Below are positions 51,801 through 60,000 of a stretch of 60,000 bases of DNA, piece after piece (the stretch's first letter is position 1; the number at the start of each line of letters is the position of its first letter). The DNA lies in NCBI RefSeq assembly GCF_001039355.2, contig NW_019775891.1:479559-539558 (forward strand). Direction: 5' to 3'. The notes beneath the pieces are model-generated. The model did no database searches, was not told the DNA's origin, and worked only from the letters and a program-made list of their open reading frames with translations. This stretch comes from Lingula anatina (taxonomy: Eukaryota; Brachiopoda; Lingulata; Lingulida; Lingulidae). The translations under genes were made by a program, and so were the position numbers.

Positions 51801-54800
51801 TTACATAATTTATCGAATATGTGTCATAACCTTGAATAGCATCATCATTAGAGACCATTTAAGCTCAAGACCACCTAAGATTGCACTAGATATTGAGGTG
51901 CTTAGAGAAATTTGATTTTTGTCTTTCTCCCCATTATAATAAAAGTCTTGGTCATTCAGGTGGAATGCCCTCTTATATATACACACATATGAATATCTGG
52001 GGAATAAAATCCTTGAGTTTCTACATTTGTCACTGTCAATTCTTACAAATAAATTAGTTAAAAACAAAAATTCGCCAAGAAGTGAAGGCTTGACCTACCT
52101 CATCTTCAGTAATGTCTAAATCAGGCAGGAGTTTCTTGTGAGATGGTAGATCCACCTGTAAGGGACAAATGGTATATTACATAAAAGCAGGAAAAAATGC
52201 ATTAAAAAGATAAAAATCACAACACTGATATCAATATGACAGTCAGGGTAAATGAAAACTAACTGACTTAGGCTGGCCTGGAACTTTTTAACTTCTTCTT
52301 CATTTTTGATGGTCTTCCAACAGAAAAAAAATAGATACCCATCAATGTAAACTTTAAAATCTGACCGTCTTCCGGAAGATCCAGAAGACTGCCTCAATCC
52401 GCCCCTGCCATTGTACAAACACCTTGAATTCTGATAACACCAGAACAACTGATTACAGATAACAAATATAGGTGTCATAATGTTACATACCTTCTGTGAT
52501 CCCATGATAGCATGACAGGCAATTAAAACTGCCAACATCCCCTGTAAGTTGTCTTCCGGTACTTCAATTCCTGGACTGTCCACCAGATGGAGCTGCCAGT
52601 ACTTCCCATCCTCCTCTTTAGGCAGTTTATAGTCTGCTCGCACCTTCAACATCTCACCAGCATCTCCTAGAAAAGACATTTTTTTTAATTTAAGAAAAAA
52701 GTGGGAAGAAATGGCTAGATGGCCTTATGACAAGGGATCTTTGGAACACTTAAGTCAGGAAACTGCCAAGAAAAGAGGTTAGATTTAAAAGAGTTTCGTG
52801 TAAAAGAAAAGGTGTGTCTGTTTAAACATATGTTGATTGATTCCATTCTTTATACAAAGTCTCTACTAAATCAGTGTGATAAACACAGAATCACTTAAAA
52901 ATTAATCACACTGTCAACCAGGGATTTCCCTAGGAATGGGAGTGCAGGGAGTCAAAAATGTGAATCTGTTAATGGGTCATCAATTAACAGGGAGTTCAAC
53001 CCAAGTCCAACCAACTCAAAAAGTTGGTACGTGTCAGCCGTCCAGCTGCGTTTGAAAATATAGGTTAGTGGTTGTCCAAATCATGGCTGGACGGCCCTAC
53101 TGGAGAAAGCCTTGTTCTCAACCTGAATCAAAACAACTGCTTGGCAAGCAATGAGAAAGTCTAATTTGTGCCAAAAATGTCTGTTGTTTTACATACCTCT
53201 AGAATAGCACAACTGGTGTAATTTCCTCTCTGTTCCCTTGGTCAAAGCTTCTTGTCGTACATGGGGTAACATCTTAACGAGGTGCTGGTTGACCAAATTA
53301 GGGATTATTACCCCAACTACACCTGTAAAGTAATCCATCATTGTTATAACTTAGACCATCATATAACATTTATTAAATGTATGCATAGTGCACGTTTGCA
53401 TAGTGTATTATCTGTATTGCTAAAGCGAGAATATTTGAGTCAAAATGAAGTTGATCTATTACTCTTTATTAATTAGATTTGTCATATAAAATAATTCTAA
53501 CAGGGAATGTTTCTATAATAAATTGAGTACGTTCAAGCTGAAGGCATGCCCTCAATCAAATGCATTGTGCTGCTATGATATATATGCACAACTATATGGA
53601 ACTATATAGTCATCCAAATATATAATATTAACCATATTGTATCAATTAAAATTTAAATTAAAAAAAGAAAGGCTACTATGTGCTTAATTCAAACTTATTA
53701 GGGATTAAAATGTGAAAAAGAAACTAACCAGAGTAGTTAAAATCACTCTCTGCAAAAATCTTTTCCTCGACCAGGGGTAGGTTCTGGGCCACAGTGCAAG
53801 CAGTTTCTGGAAAAAAAAAAATCCCAAGGTATATATTATAACTCTACCCAAAGAAGACTGTCAACTATATTGTTCAAAGAATAGATCTGACTATAATTAT
53901 TGTACACTTAAAACTACTCCTTAAAACAGAATAACCTTTAAGCAAAACCCCACACAATATGGAAATATGCACAGAATTTTAACAACCTTGTCCAATAGTT
54001 AAATTAATATCAAATAAGATTTCAAATTATTAGCTGGTTAATGGCATATTTTAATTCACAAACTTTTATGTCAGTGGGTTGCAGGTAAAACCAAAAATCC
54101 TTAAAAGCTGCAGTTCTTATCACTTACTTGCAGTTCCCTGAAGGAAGTTTCTACACCATTTCTCAAGGCGGCCGTCTGTTTTTGATGAGTAGTAAGGCTT
54201 CATGTTGGTGCGCTGAGTCTACAAATGTACAAAAAAAAAGTTTTTGTCTTTTAATATTGATGGGGTTACAGTGGTACAGCTACAACAGCAGTACGTATTT
54301 CAGTCCACTGGCATGTCTCCTGGGACCAGTGTTTGCCTCTTAGGAAAATTAGTTGCTGGACCGAAAGTCCAGCCATCTTGAAAAGTAGCTGGACTGAATG
54401 TCTGCCAGGTGGGAAAACTTCTCAGCCCGTTCTGAAAGTTGTCAGCCCCGGGCAGACGGTCCAGCCTTAATTTCTAACACTGCCTGGGACCATGGAGACA
54501 AGTTTGCATTTTTTTTTATTTGCATGGTTTTGTATTTGCATTCCCTTGATACATGAAACCAAAGTTGAACCATTTTCTCGTGCATGACCTTTACCTTTGT
54601 TCTTATCTGGGAATAAACAATAAACAACGTATAAAGTATAGGTGCAAAATACAAGTTTAGACCTTCAAATTTATAAATTTATACCTTACCTCTGAAAACA
54701 ACCATATTGGTGCTCTTCTGCTGTTCAAATCTTCCTCAGAAAGATCAGCAGATATCAACTCTAAAATAAATCACACATTTGAAAAAATTACATCAATTGT

Positions 54801-57800
54801 AATATTTGCACAATTGTTGCCTTCTCTGATATATACCACAACTTACAACCGAAGGCTGTAAACATTTCATTTTTTTTTTTTGTCATTTGGCATCTATTTA
54901 ATACATAACATCTCTGGACATTAAAGCAGCAAAAAGATTTATAAGTACACGGCTCTTACCCATCTTCTTCAGTGAGGTTCCACAAAATTCACAAGATGAA
55001 GCTTTTTCCTCATTCTTCCCTTTACATTGGGGACAATCTTCATGCAGGGCTGGAAAATAAATGGTAAATTTTGTAAATATCTTTTCCAGCTTTCAGTATA
55101 AATCAAAATGTTTAAGATAAGATCATTACTGTTATTGAAAATACTGTAACAAGAGTGTTTGCAAGATGTACCAATCCAGTAAATATTTACAATGATTTTA
55201 GAATGACACACTTATGCAATTATCACCAGCAATTTAAAGCATTTAATTTTTTTTTATTGAAATTATTTTAAAGAAATAATTCTCACCTTCAGTCCAATAG
55301 TCATTTGGCTCTTTATTGTAGTATGAATAGTACAAAGGGAATAGTCTGTCACTGTAGGGGCTGATGTTAAAGCTCTCAATGCCCTCAGGTTTCATCACTG
55401 AAAATGTTTTTTTTCCCAAAATATTAGTATCAATCTTAAATTATGCTTATTGTAAACAAAAATTAATAAAAATTACAAAACTTTCCAGTAAATTCAAAAT
55501 GCTTCTACGAAGATTTGATCTCAAGTTTTCAAAAATTTATTTCTGATGGCCCTTCTGTATATTACATTTATGAATTAAGTTCCCTCTTCTATCTCCCCCC
55601 CCCCCACCCATGACACACACCCCCAAGGATTCACTTTCTTTATCATATGACATTAGAATATTTATAAATGGAGACCTAGTTTTTACCTGCAGTGTATAAC
55701 TGGTTGTCATGTGTGGAGGACGACAGCTCCGCCAAGTGGTGGACTCCTGTAGCTGGGTCCTTGATCTCTACCAACATCTCTTCCTTTATCCTCCGAGACG
55801 GCGTCAGCTCAGCTTCCTGTTACATGATCATTCAGACTCATTCATTAATTGTTTTTCCTTACATGAAAATTTTAATCTTATATTCTATGTAATTACTTAC
55901 AATGTCAAATTTATCACCAACTTCGAAAAGGTAAAAATTCCCAGCCATTTTGCTTAAAGAACCCCCATTACCAGGATGCCATTGTCAATTCCACTTTAAA
56001 CCACAGATTCTGAAACAAGCTGACAGATAATAGGAATGAGCGTCACTGCAGTGACCTCTGAAAGCAAACACGCATTAGTTAGAGCCATTAATACCTTAAT
56101 TCCAGGTGCATTGACGAAAACCTCAATGCCTTTCCCATGGAAACCTATGGTACCGCACAGGCGCTGAAGGCGTGTCTTCTTTGTGTAGATCACCTCCCCT
56201 GCTTTTGAAATTTCTATCTTAACCTTTTCTGTATCCTACAAAACAAGAAGATTTAAATATCAGATTTAGGTATCAGCACAATTCAAAGATGAATATCAGT
56301 AGAATATTGAAAAGAAATTATGTTATCATATATGAAAGGAATGTTGGACAGTAAGAATAAGTACGTAGGAATTTGTCTTTATGAAAAATTGGAGAATTCA
56401 ATTCCCAGAGCATATGAATTCAATTGAATGTACACAGGTCAACTTTAAGGATGTATTTATTTAGTAGCCTGTACTCACCATGGCCTTACACTGGTCATCC
56501 CTGTCGAACCTCATCTGGACTCTGACGGTGCACGCCTCTGATACTATCCACTTGCCATCCTTGTGCTCTTTCACTCCTGTCTCCTCGTGGTCTGCTATCA
56601 CACCAGTTTGCAGGTGATATTCCAGTAAAGGTTTTCCAAAAACCCTGTAACAATATTGAAGTTTGGAAGTATTAAGTGATTAAGAGGAGTTATGAGCAAT
56701 ATTCATGGAGACATTGCTCTACATTCAGGGGCGAATTTAAGCTGTCTTCTGGGTCTTCGGGAAGACGGTCAGATTTTCATGTTTACTTTGACCGGTATCT
56801 ATTTTTTCTGACGGAAGAGGGTCAAAAATGGAGGATGGATCAACAAAGATAATTTTGAAGACTCTCAGAAAATATCTCTGGATCTGCCCCTGACATTGTA
56901 CATTTACCTTGCAGGAATACTAAAATGGATCCATGCTTTCTGTATCTGTCACAACATATTTATTTATCTTTTCAAACATATTCATTATATTATTCTGCTA
57001 TCAATATATCAAAATTTCAAACAGACTGAAACTTGGGTGAACAATGAAATGTGATGATCATAAGAGCATCATAAGAGCTATGGGTATAATGGCAAGTCCT
57101 GTGGAAATATGTCATGCTTCTAACCATTTGCACCAGATTGATATTAAGAATATTTGAATATCTTAAAATAGTTGAAAAGCTAGGATGGCAACAAACACCC
57201 TACCCAAGGCAAGTAAAGAGAAGCCAAGAGAGTCTCTACACTTCATTATAAAGTATATGAAGTTTTACTGGAAATAGTCTAAAAACATGATGACCGTTTT
57301 TTCAAATAATCCAAATGTTGAATGTGATTTTATATAGACATCACTTCCACAAATTCTACCCATACAAAGTTTTCATCTGGCATGAATGTTACATATTAAC
57401 CTAATTAATAATGGATCTACCGGTACTAGACTAAATTCAAATACTATAAAATTCAAATATATACTGGCTACTCCTGCAAACGTTAACTTGGTTACTCACT
57501 TTGACAGACCCACTGTAACCTTATTCCTTTCCATCTCTGCTGGAAGTAGAGTGACCTCAAAGAAGTTGAAATGAACTGGATCTATTGCTGCCCACTTGGT
57601 GCCACTTTGAACGTTAAGCCTCCGATTGCTGATGAAGTTGCCGCGACTAAGATTTTCTACAGAAATCACGGAGGACTCATTTATGTCTTCTATCATAGTG
57701 AATGGCCGGGAGGAACCAAGGCCAGGCTGTAGGGCAGTTTGAACTTTCTATTTTGAAAAAAAAAATTGTGAATTATAAATTAAATTGAAGATGAATAAAA

Positions 57801-58323
57801 TAACATTAGAAAATATTCTCATGAGAAAATTATAAATAAGTTGAATTATCTGAAAGGTATTGTCAATACCCAAATAAACCTCTAAATGTAACTTTGAAGC
57901 AAAATTAAATACATTAGGAAATATTCTCATGAATAATAAGTTGAATTATCTGAAAAGTATTATCAATACTCAAATAAAAACTCTAAATGTAGCTATATAG
58001 CCAGGATTAAGCTAATAACATATTAATGCTTAGGTCATGGCATCATCTGAGTCACATTTAACTGCAGATTTATTAAATCTAGACCAATTATACCTACATT
58101 TAAATACTTTGTGCACCTTGTACATACTCCACACTTGCTGCACATTTGTGCAGTACGCTGGCACCCACAATGACTGAAAAACATTGACAGACACTTTATT
58201 TCACATTTTTACTAAATATTTGCTCCATTATTTCAGGGTATATCAGTATCTTTCTATGAAAGACACTGGCAGACACTTTATACAACATCTTAAATAAAAA
58301 AATAGTTTCCAGTGGCTTTTCAC

Positions 58324-58381
<58 letters not shown>

Positions 58382-58788
58382 TTGAATACATACTAAATTG
58401 TTTCTCCATGTGTTCCATTCTGTGGGCAGTCAATCCCCTCATAGGCACAGTTTCCACACAGAAAACACCTGCTGTAGTCCACATGGGGGCTGGCGTCAAA
58501 CTTCACCTGGTCCAGGGTATGTGTGGGGGCAATCCCTCCAGGCTTCACAAAACTGAAATCATCTGGAAAACACAGATTTATCTCTAAAAATTGAGTAGCT
58601 ATTACAAATAAATAAGCATTATATAATGAATTAAAGTTTACCAGTTTTTAAGCAGATATATGACTTGTAGTTTAATAAGTAATGGCTGCTAAGCAGCAAA
58701 GGAAAAAAATATGATGCCAAGAAAAAAATCATTATATCCTTTAAAACTCCACCAAGGCCAAAGAATGATCCAATCAAAATTTGCCATA

Positions 58789-58857
<69 letters not shown>

Positions 58858-59656
58858 TCTGCACCACTCACTTGGCCCCAGTATTTCCTCCACCTTAACG
58901 TCCGTCTTGCACTGTGCACACTTCAGCCTGGACACGACATTAGTGGCGTCTCTGTTGGACAACATGTTGTGCTGGTAGAACTTCGTCCTGCTGTTACACG
59001 TCTCACTGTGTGGGCAGGGAGTGAGAAACTGGATAAAAAATAGTTTCAGAATGTTAAACTTTGATTGTCAGTCTTATAAATAACTATTTTGTGAGAGCAA
59101 CATAATGTCATGCAACCATTTTCTGTTGTTTTTATTCTACTATCTTCTATGGGGTCTAAATTACAACACCAAGAAGTTGTAAAGTCTTTACAACTTCTTG
59201 AGTGCATAAAACATATTTAAATTATACATGATATTTCATACACATTTTCATTCACTTTCACAAAAAAAAAAAAAAAAAAATTAAAAAAAAAAAAAAAAAA
59301 AAAAAATTCTGGCATATTCCCTACTTGTTTCTGACAGCTTTTGAAAAAAATAAATAAATAAACAGGAATTACTCACAGTCATTTTAGTATTAAAACAATG
59401 CTTTGGAATATCTAATATTAGGTCATACTTTTATAAAAACAGTATTTTCAAAAAAACATCCCTACCTGACAATACACCTTGAACTTCTGGCACACGTACT
59501 TCATTATGGTGACATAGGTGAGGAGTGTAGACCACAGGCAGGACATCAGAGCATGCTGATTCCTCACCTCTTCCTCTGCAAACATTTTAGTGGCACGCAC
59601 TGCAATGTAGATGATGTTAGTATGCTCTGGTAGGGCCTTTGCCTTCAATTCAGCTT
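38636..59656 (-). CDS. Giant zinc finger-SPRY-LRR-EF hand-ROC-COR-TIR-TIR protein with CaaX end (5' partial)
   Basis: At least 41 exons, each with AG/GT borders and matching phase, totalling 6872 bases; about 2289 residues in the window, with more upstream. Order: zinc clusters, SPRY-like domain, zinc ribbon, unrecognised domain, LRR, EF-hand, LRR, ROC GTPase, COR, TIR without catalytic Glu, TIR with Glu, charged and C-terminal conserved segments, CVIL. ROCO proteins are GTP-regulated dimers, and TIR domains signal through assembly or NAD cleavage. The role inferred here is a membrane-attached immune or stress sensor. The SPRY exon (56095) joins exon 55816 in phase 0. A start-codon exon at 55948 also fits phase 0, so two promoters or two adjacent genes remain possible. 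Confidence 0.8.
40138..40310. mobile_element. Non-autonomous DNA transposon-like element
   Basis: Ends AGGCCCGTAGCCAGG and, inverted, CAGGCCTGTAACCGG form imperfect terminal inverted repeats. The inside holds a C run (40276-40292). It sits directly beside exon 40331-40504, about 20 bases from its donor. No coding capacity. Confidence 0.55.
41856..43332 (-). CDS. TIR/ROCO gene: second TIR domain, Glu retained
   Basis: Exons 43060-43332, 42638-42820 and 41856-42032. A helical spacer precedes PPVFISYAWANS (box 1). KNGIKCWLDVEQVG, AKLVVACISDQYAEST and NCNMEFRFAKTALNLPIIVV follow. The Glu in CNME sits at the position of the catalytic Glu of SARM1- and plant-type TIR NADases. The domain closes with the GMLSINYPVV strand. 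An extra loop rich in Gly/Glu (GTPEKEGAAGFG) lies after box 1. Confidence 0.87.
43701..44352 (-). CDS. TIR/ROCO gene: first TIR domain, catalytic Glu replaced
   Basis: Exons 44250-44352 and 43701-43929. It opens with DIFISYCAKD (box 1), then LEEAGYRCWFQED (the G-x-x-CW-x-x-D loop), ARVFLACISDNYIEDQ, and DCCAMFKYACTTLRKS. Aligned with the second TIR, Met stands where NADase-type TIRs carry the catalytic Glu. It is probably enzymatically dead and may act as a scaffold or regulator. Confidence 0.85.
44579..47999 (-). CDS. TIR/ROCO gene: COR domain
   Basis: Exons 47893-47999, 47486-47570, 47010-47156, 46416-46679, 46109-46203, 45584-45731, 44955-45072 and 44579-44671. COR landmarks: EQIPQVWLNLEKEI; AVQFLHELGSLQHFDN; VVINPQWIVDVMSCVVSV; LLRLTEEYDLTFQLPDKP; LVPCLLPERQP; FDYLPAGLFNRAQVRLYEF; and the late CPDC and FLQC cysteines. 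In ROCO proteins COR mediates dimerisation and couples GTP turnover to the output domain, here the TIR pair. Confidence 0.87.
44827..44910 (+). repeat. (TTA)n microsatellite
   Basis: ATT/TTA trinucleotide run with one interruption, in an intron of the TIR/ROCO gene about 45 bases from exon 44955. Confidence 0.95.
45381..45545 (+). mobile_element. MITE-like element family A, copy 1
   Basis: About 165 bases, closely similar to 56726-56892 (shared AATGGAGGATGGA, CAACAAAGATAAT). It ends GGATCCGCCCCTG; the left end is degenerate (TCGGGTGGATTTAGG). Confidence 0.7.
45738..45808 (+). repeat. (AAAT)n microsatellite at a splice acceptor
   Basis: On - this is a (TTTA)n run ending six or so bases before the acceptor of exon 45584-45731, so it forms most of the pyrimidine/T-rich tract. 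Confidence 0.95.
47247..47411. repeat. MITE-like element, partial copy 2
   Basis: Shares CCCCATTCCCA, ATCGATCCAACT and TTCTGTATTCTACTCAAC, in the same order, with 36226-36416. It lies in the intron between exons 47010-47156 and 47486-47570 of the TIR/ROCO gene. Confidence 0.55.
48477..49136 (-). CDS. TIR/ROCO gene: ROC GTPase domain
   Basis: Exons 48965-49136 and 48477-48713, preceded by the P-loop in exon 49545-49896. Switch II reads VWDFAGQTVYY (DxxG). It continues THQFFLSDRAVYLLLWN, the ROC beta strand, and then PILVVGTHLDQV, where THLD takes the place of NKxD for guanine recognition as in other ROCO proteins. All nucleotide-binding motifs are intact, so GTP binding is expected. A 75-base N gap at 49267-49341 lies in the intron and removes no coding sequence. 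Confidence 0.9.
49267..49341. other. Assembly gap, 75 N
   Basis: N run inside the intron separating the P-loop exon (49545-49896) from exon 48965-49136. Flanking exons join in phase without it. Confidence 0.98.
49545..51340 (-). CDS. TIR/ROCO gene: LRRs split by an EF-hand, then P-loop
   Basis: Exon 50612-51340 carries about six LRRs (RIPQNDIKALPEDFF, DVSHNKLSILPKGIG, NVKKNNLQNLPEELL, TLKHNCLQVLPSSF). Its end (PNGFLSQEDFGEFLKG) looks like a degenerate EF-hand half. Exon 50152-50272 encodes a canonical 12-residue calcium loop, DEDSNGLLDEKE, with D1, D3, N5, G6, D9 and E12. Exon 49545-49896 returns to LRR (ENLEYLDLQFQGITHIPDA) and ends in the ROC Walker A, LVGLGGVGKT, split by an intron before SLVKAI. 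LRR-ROC order is standard for ROCO proteins, but the EF insertion is not. Confidence 0.85.
51649..54218 (-). CDS. TIR/ROCO gene: unrecognised domain with DSPG motif
   Basis: Exons 54128-54218, 53729-53806, 53197-53322, 52491-52666, 52099-52155 and 51649-51774. The segment reads YYSSKTDGRLEKWCRNFLQG, then ESDFNYSGVVGVIIPNLVNQ, LHLVDSPGIEVPEDN, and a helical end with LIQTVIHLCTQSLMMTM. LVDSPG resembles a GTPase switch-II (DxxG) strand, and the protein has its real P-loop much later. I see no G1 or G4 motif here, so a degenerate G domain is only a guess. It is described as a domain of unknown function. Confidence 0.6.
52300..52407 (-). mobile_element. MITE-like element family A, partial copy
   Basis: Read on - it starts CAGGGGCGGATTGAGGCAG and continues TCTTCTGGATCTTCCGGAAG, matching the left two thirds of the other copies before diverging. 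It lies in the intron between exons 52099-52155 and 52491-52666. Confidence 0.65.
54690..55816 (-). CDS. TIR/ROCO gene: beta-rich segment and zinc ribbon
   Basis: Exons 55687-55816, 55287-55397, 54960-55049 and 54690-54760. The first two read like a beta domain (EMLVEIKDPATGVHH, ISPYSDRLFPLYYSYY). The third is a compact four-Cys zinc ribbon: CPQC and CEFC separated by 11 residues. The fourth is acidic (LSEEDLNSRR). No close family is recognised. Confidence 0.65.
55901..55948 (-). CDS. Candidate alternative first exon (ATG 55948)
   Basis: Reads MAGNFYLFEVGDKFDI and ends at a strong donor ATT|GTAAGT in phase 0, which fits exon 55687-55816. An in-frame TGA lies 13 codons upstream, and no acceptor here matches the phase of exon 56095. 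It is therefore more likely a transcript start than an internal exon. It would give a 1923-residue form without the zinc/SPRY part. The promoter would sit in the 146 bases between 55949 and 56094, or the true gene boundary lies here. Confidence 0.6.
56095..57747 (-). CDS. TIR/ROCO gene: SPRY/B30.2-like domain
   Basis: Exons 57500-57747, 56479-56644 and 56095-56235. SPRY-like landmarks in order: HFNFFEVTLL, NKVTVGLSK, LLEYHLQTGVIADHEETG, KVKIEISKAGEVIYTKK, LCGTIGFHGKGIEVFVNAP. The last resembles the SPRY ending of a Tyr/Phe-Thr-Lys strand and a Gly-Phe/Leu-His strand followed by V-x-V-N. SPRY domains bind protein partners. The match is by eye and moderate. Downstream splicing is phase 0. Confidence 0.55.
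56726..56892 (+). mobile_element. MITE-like element family A, copy with intact ends
   Basis: Begins CAGGGGCGAATTTAAG and ends GGATCTGCCCCTG, an inverted repeat of the CAGGGGC type seen in hAT-like elements. It is flanked by ACATT on both sides (56721-56725 and 56893-56897), a possible target-site duplication. hAT elements usually make 8 bases, so the class is uncertain. Confidence 0.7.
57785..57994. repeat. Imperfect tandem duplication, about 105-base units
   Basis: Units start at 57785 and 57894 and share AATATTCTCATGA, AAGTTGAATTATCTGAAA, CAATAC and CTCTAAATGTA. They lie in the intron upstream of exon 57500-57747. Confidence 0.8.
58098..59656 (-). CDS. TIR/ROCO gene: N-terminal helical and zinc-binding region (partial)
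   Basis: Exons 59466-59656, 58872-59028, 58394-58562 and 58098-58173. The first is helical (ATKMFAEEEVRNQHALMSC) and enters in mid codon, so more protein lies upstream. The next three are rich in Cys/His pairs: TPCPHSETC, LKCAQCKTDV, RCFLCGNCAYEGIDC, HCGCQRTAQMC, SKCGVCTRC. The spacing suggests several zinc sites of the RING, B-box or zinc-ribbon type, but no canonical RING can be read with certainty. With the SPRY-like domain that follows, the layout recalls TRIM-type ubiquitin ligases, as inference only. Confidence 0.7.
58328..58381 (+). repeat. (CT)n-(TA)n compound microsatellite
   Basis: CT run followed directly by a TA run, about 13 bases from the donor of exon 58394-58562 (read on -). 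Confidence 0.95.
58791..58856 (+). repeat. (AAAT)n microsatellite near a splice donor
   Basis: Begins about 15 bases after the donor of exon 58872-59028, in the - direction. Confidence 0.95.
59262..59306 (+). repeat. A-rich homopolymer tract
   Basis: Two A runs separated by TT in the intron between exons 58872-59028 and 59466-59656. Confidence 0.95.
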
Positions 59657-60000
59657 CTGCAATGAAAGTATTATCCTAAAATTAATGTATTCCTTTTAAT
59701 AAATGGTTTTAGGCCACATTCACAACAGTGGACTAACTAGTCTGAGAATCAAATATGGCTACCCTAACAGACACTGAATAGATTTCCAAGTGGGTCAGCC
59801 ATATCTGACTTGCGGATTAGTTAGTCAATTGTAAATGTGGCATTAAAGGTTATAGGAGTTCCTTATTATGTTGATTTTTTTCCATTGCTTTTAATGCACA
59901 AAATATGCAATATTCCATTTTTTATAAGACCCTTTTATAAATAAAGTATTAAATACACTCTGGTACATTATGTTATAAATCAAACATTCCCCTTTCACTG

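Noticed and set aside
52116-52490. Extension of the - strand ORF past exon 52491-52666
   Set aside because: It reads through a good donor (AAG|GTATGT) into an intron containing a MITE. The next exon is at 52099-52155.
1-60000. CRISPR arrays, bacterial operons, rRNA or tRNA genes
   Set aside because: The repeats are microsatellites, MITEs or tandem duplications. No rRNA or clear tRNA was recognised by eye, and the window is eukaryotic.

Overview
The window is animal nuclear DNA: AT-rich, with short exons, GT-AG introns, microsatellites, single-N contig joins and one 75-base N run. It holds three spliced genes. The cytoplasmic intermediate-filament (IF) gene with a lamin-type tail and the very large TIR/ROCO protein suggest a marine lophotrochozoan (mollusc, brachiopod, phoronid or annelid). 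The species cannot be named from the sequence. Exon models below were built by hand from splice consensus and reading-frame phase. In each gene the exon lengths sum to an exact multiple of three.

Layout. (1) Bases 1-14.4 kb, + strand: the 3' two thirds of an IF gene. It begins in an intron and runs through coil 1B, coil 2, a Gly/Met/Ser-rich linker and a lamin-tail domain to the stop at 13123. There are signs of alternative tails near 9.2-9.7 kb. (2) 14.4-19.4 kb: no gene recognised. (3) 19.45-27.89 kb: a 4.2-kb segment present twice in tandem, each copy ending at a single N. Each copy carries the same signal-peptide first exon. That exon joins in frame to three exons at 33.8-35.1 kb and gives a 175-residue secreted, Cys-rich protein that is probably GPI-anchored. 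(4) 35.2-37.3 kb: a spacer with a foldback repeat. (5) 37.3-60 kb, - strand: at least 41 coding exons of one giant gene, open at its 5' end.

The - strand gene encodes, in order: zinc-binding clusters; a SPRY-like domain; a zinc ribbon; an unrecognised domain with a DSPG motif; LRRs interrupted by an EF-hand; a ROC GTPase with intact P-loop, DFAGQ and THLD motifs; COR; a TIR domain lacking the catalytic Glu; a second TIR that keeps it; a conserved C-terminal region; and a terminal CaaX box (CVIL). If translated as one chain, this window alone gives about 2289 residues. A start codon exon at 55948 offers a 1923-residue alternative form. The protein looks like a calcium- and GTP-responsive, membrane-anchored innate-immune or NAD-signalling receptor, and it is the most interesting object here.

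The three genes show no evident functional link. The IF and GPI-protein genes run toward the - strand gene and converge on it at about 35-37 kb.
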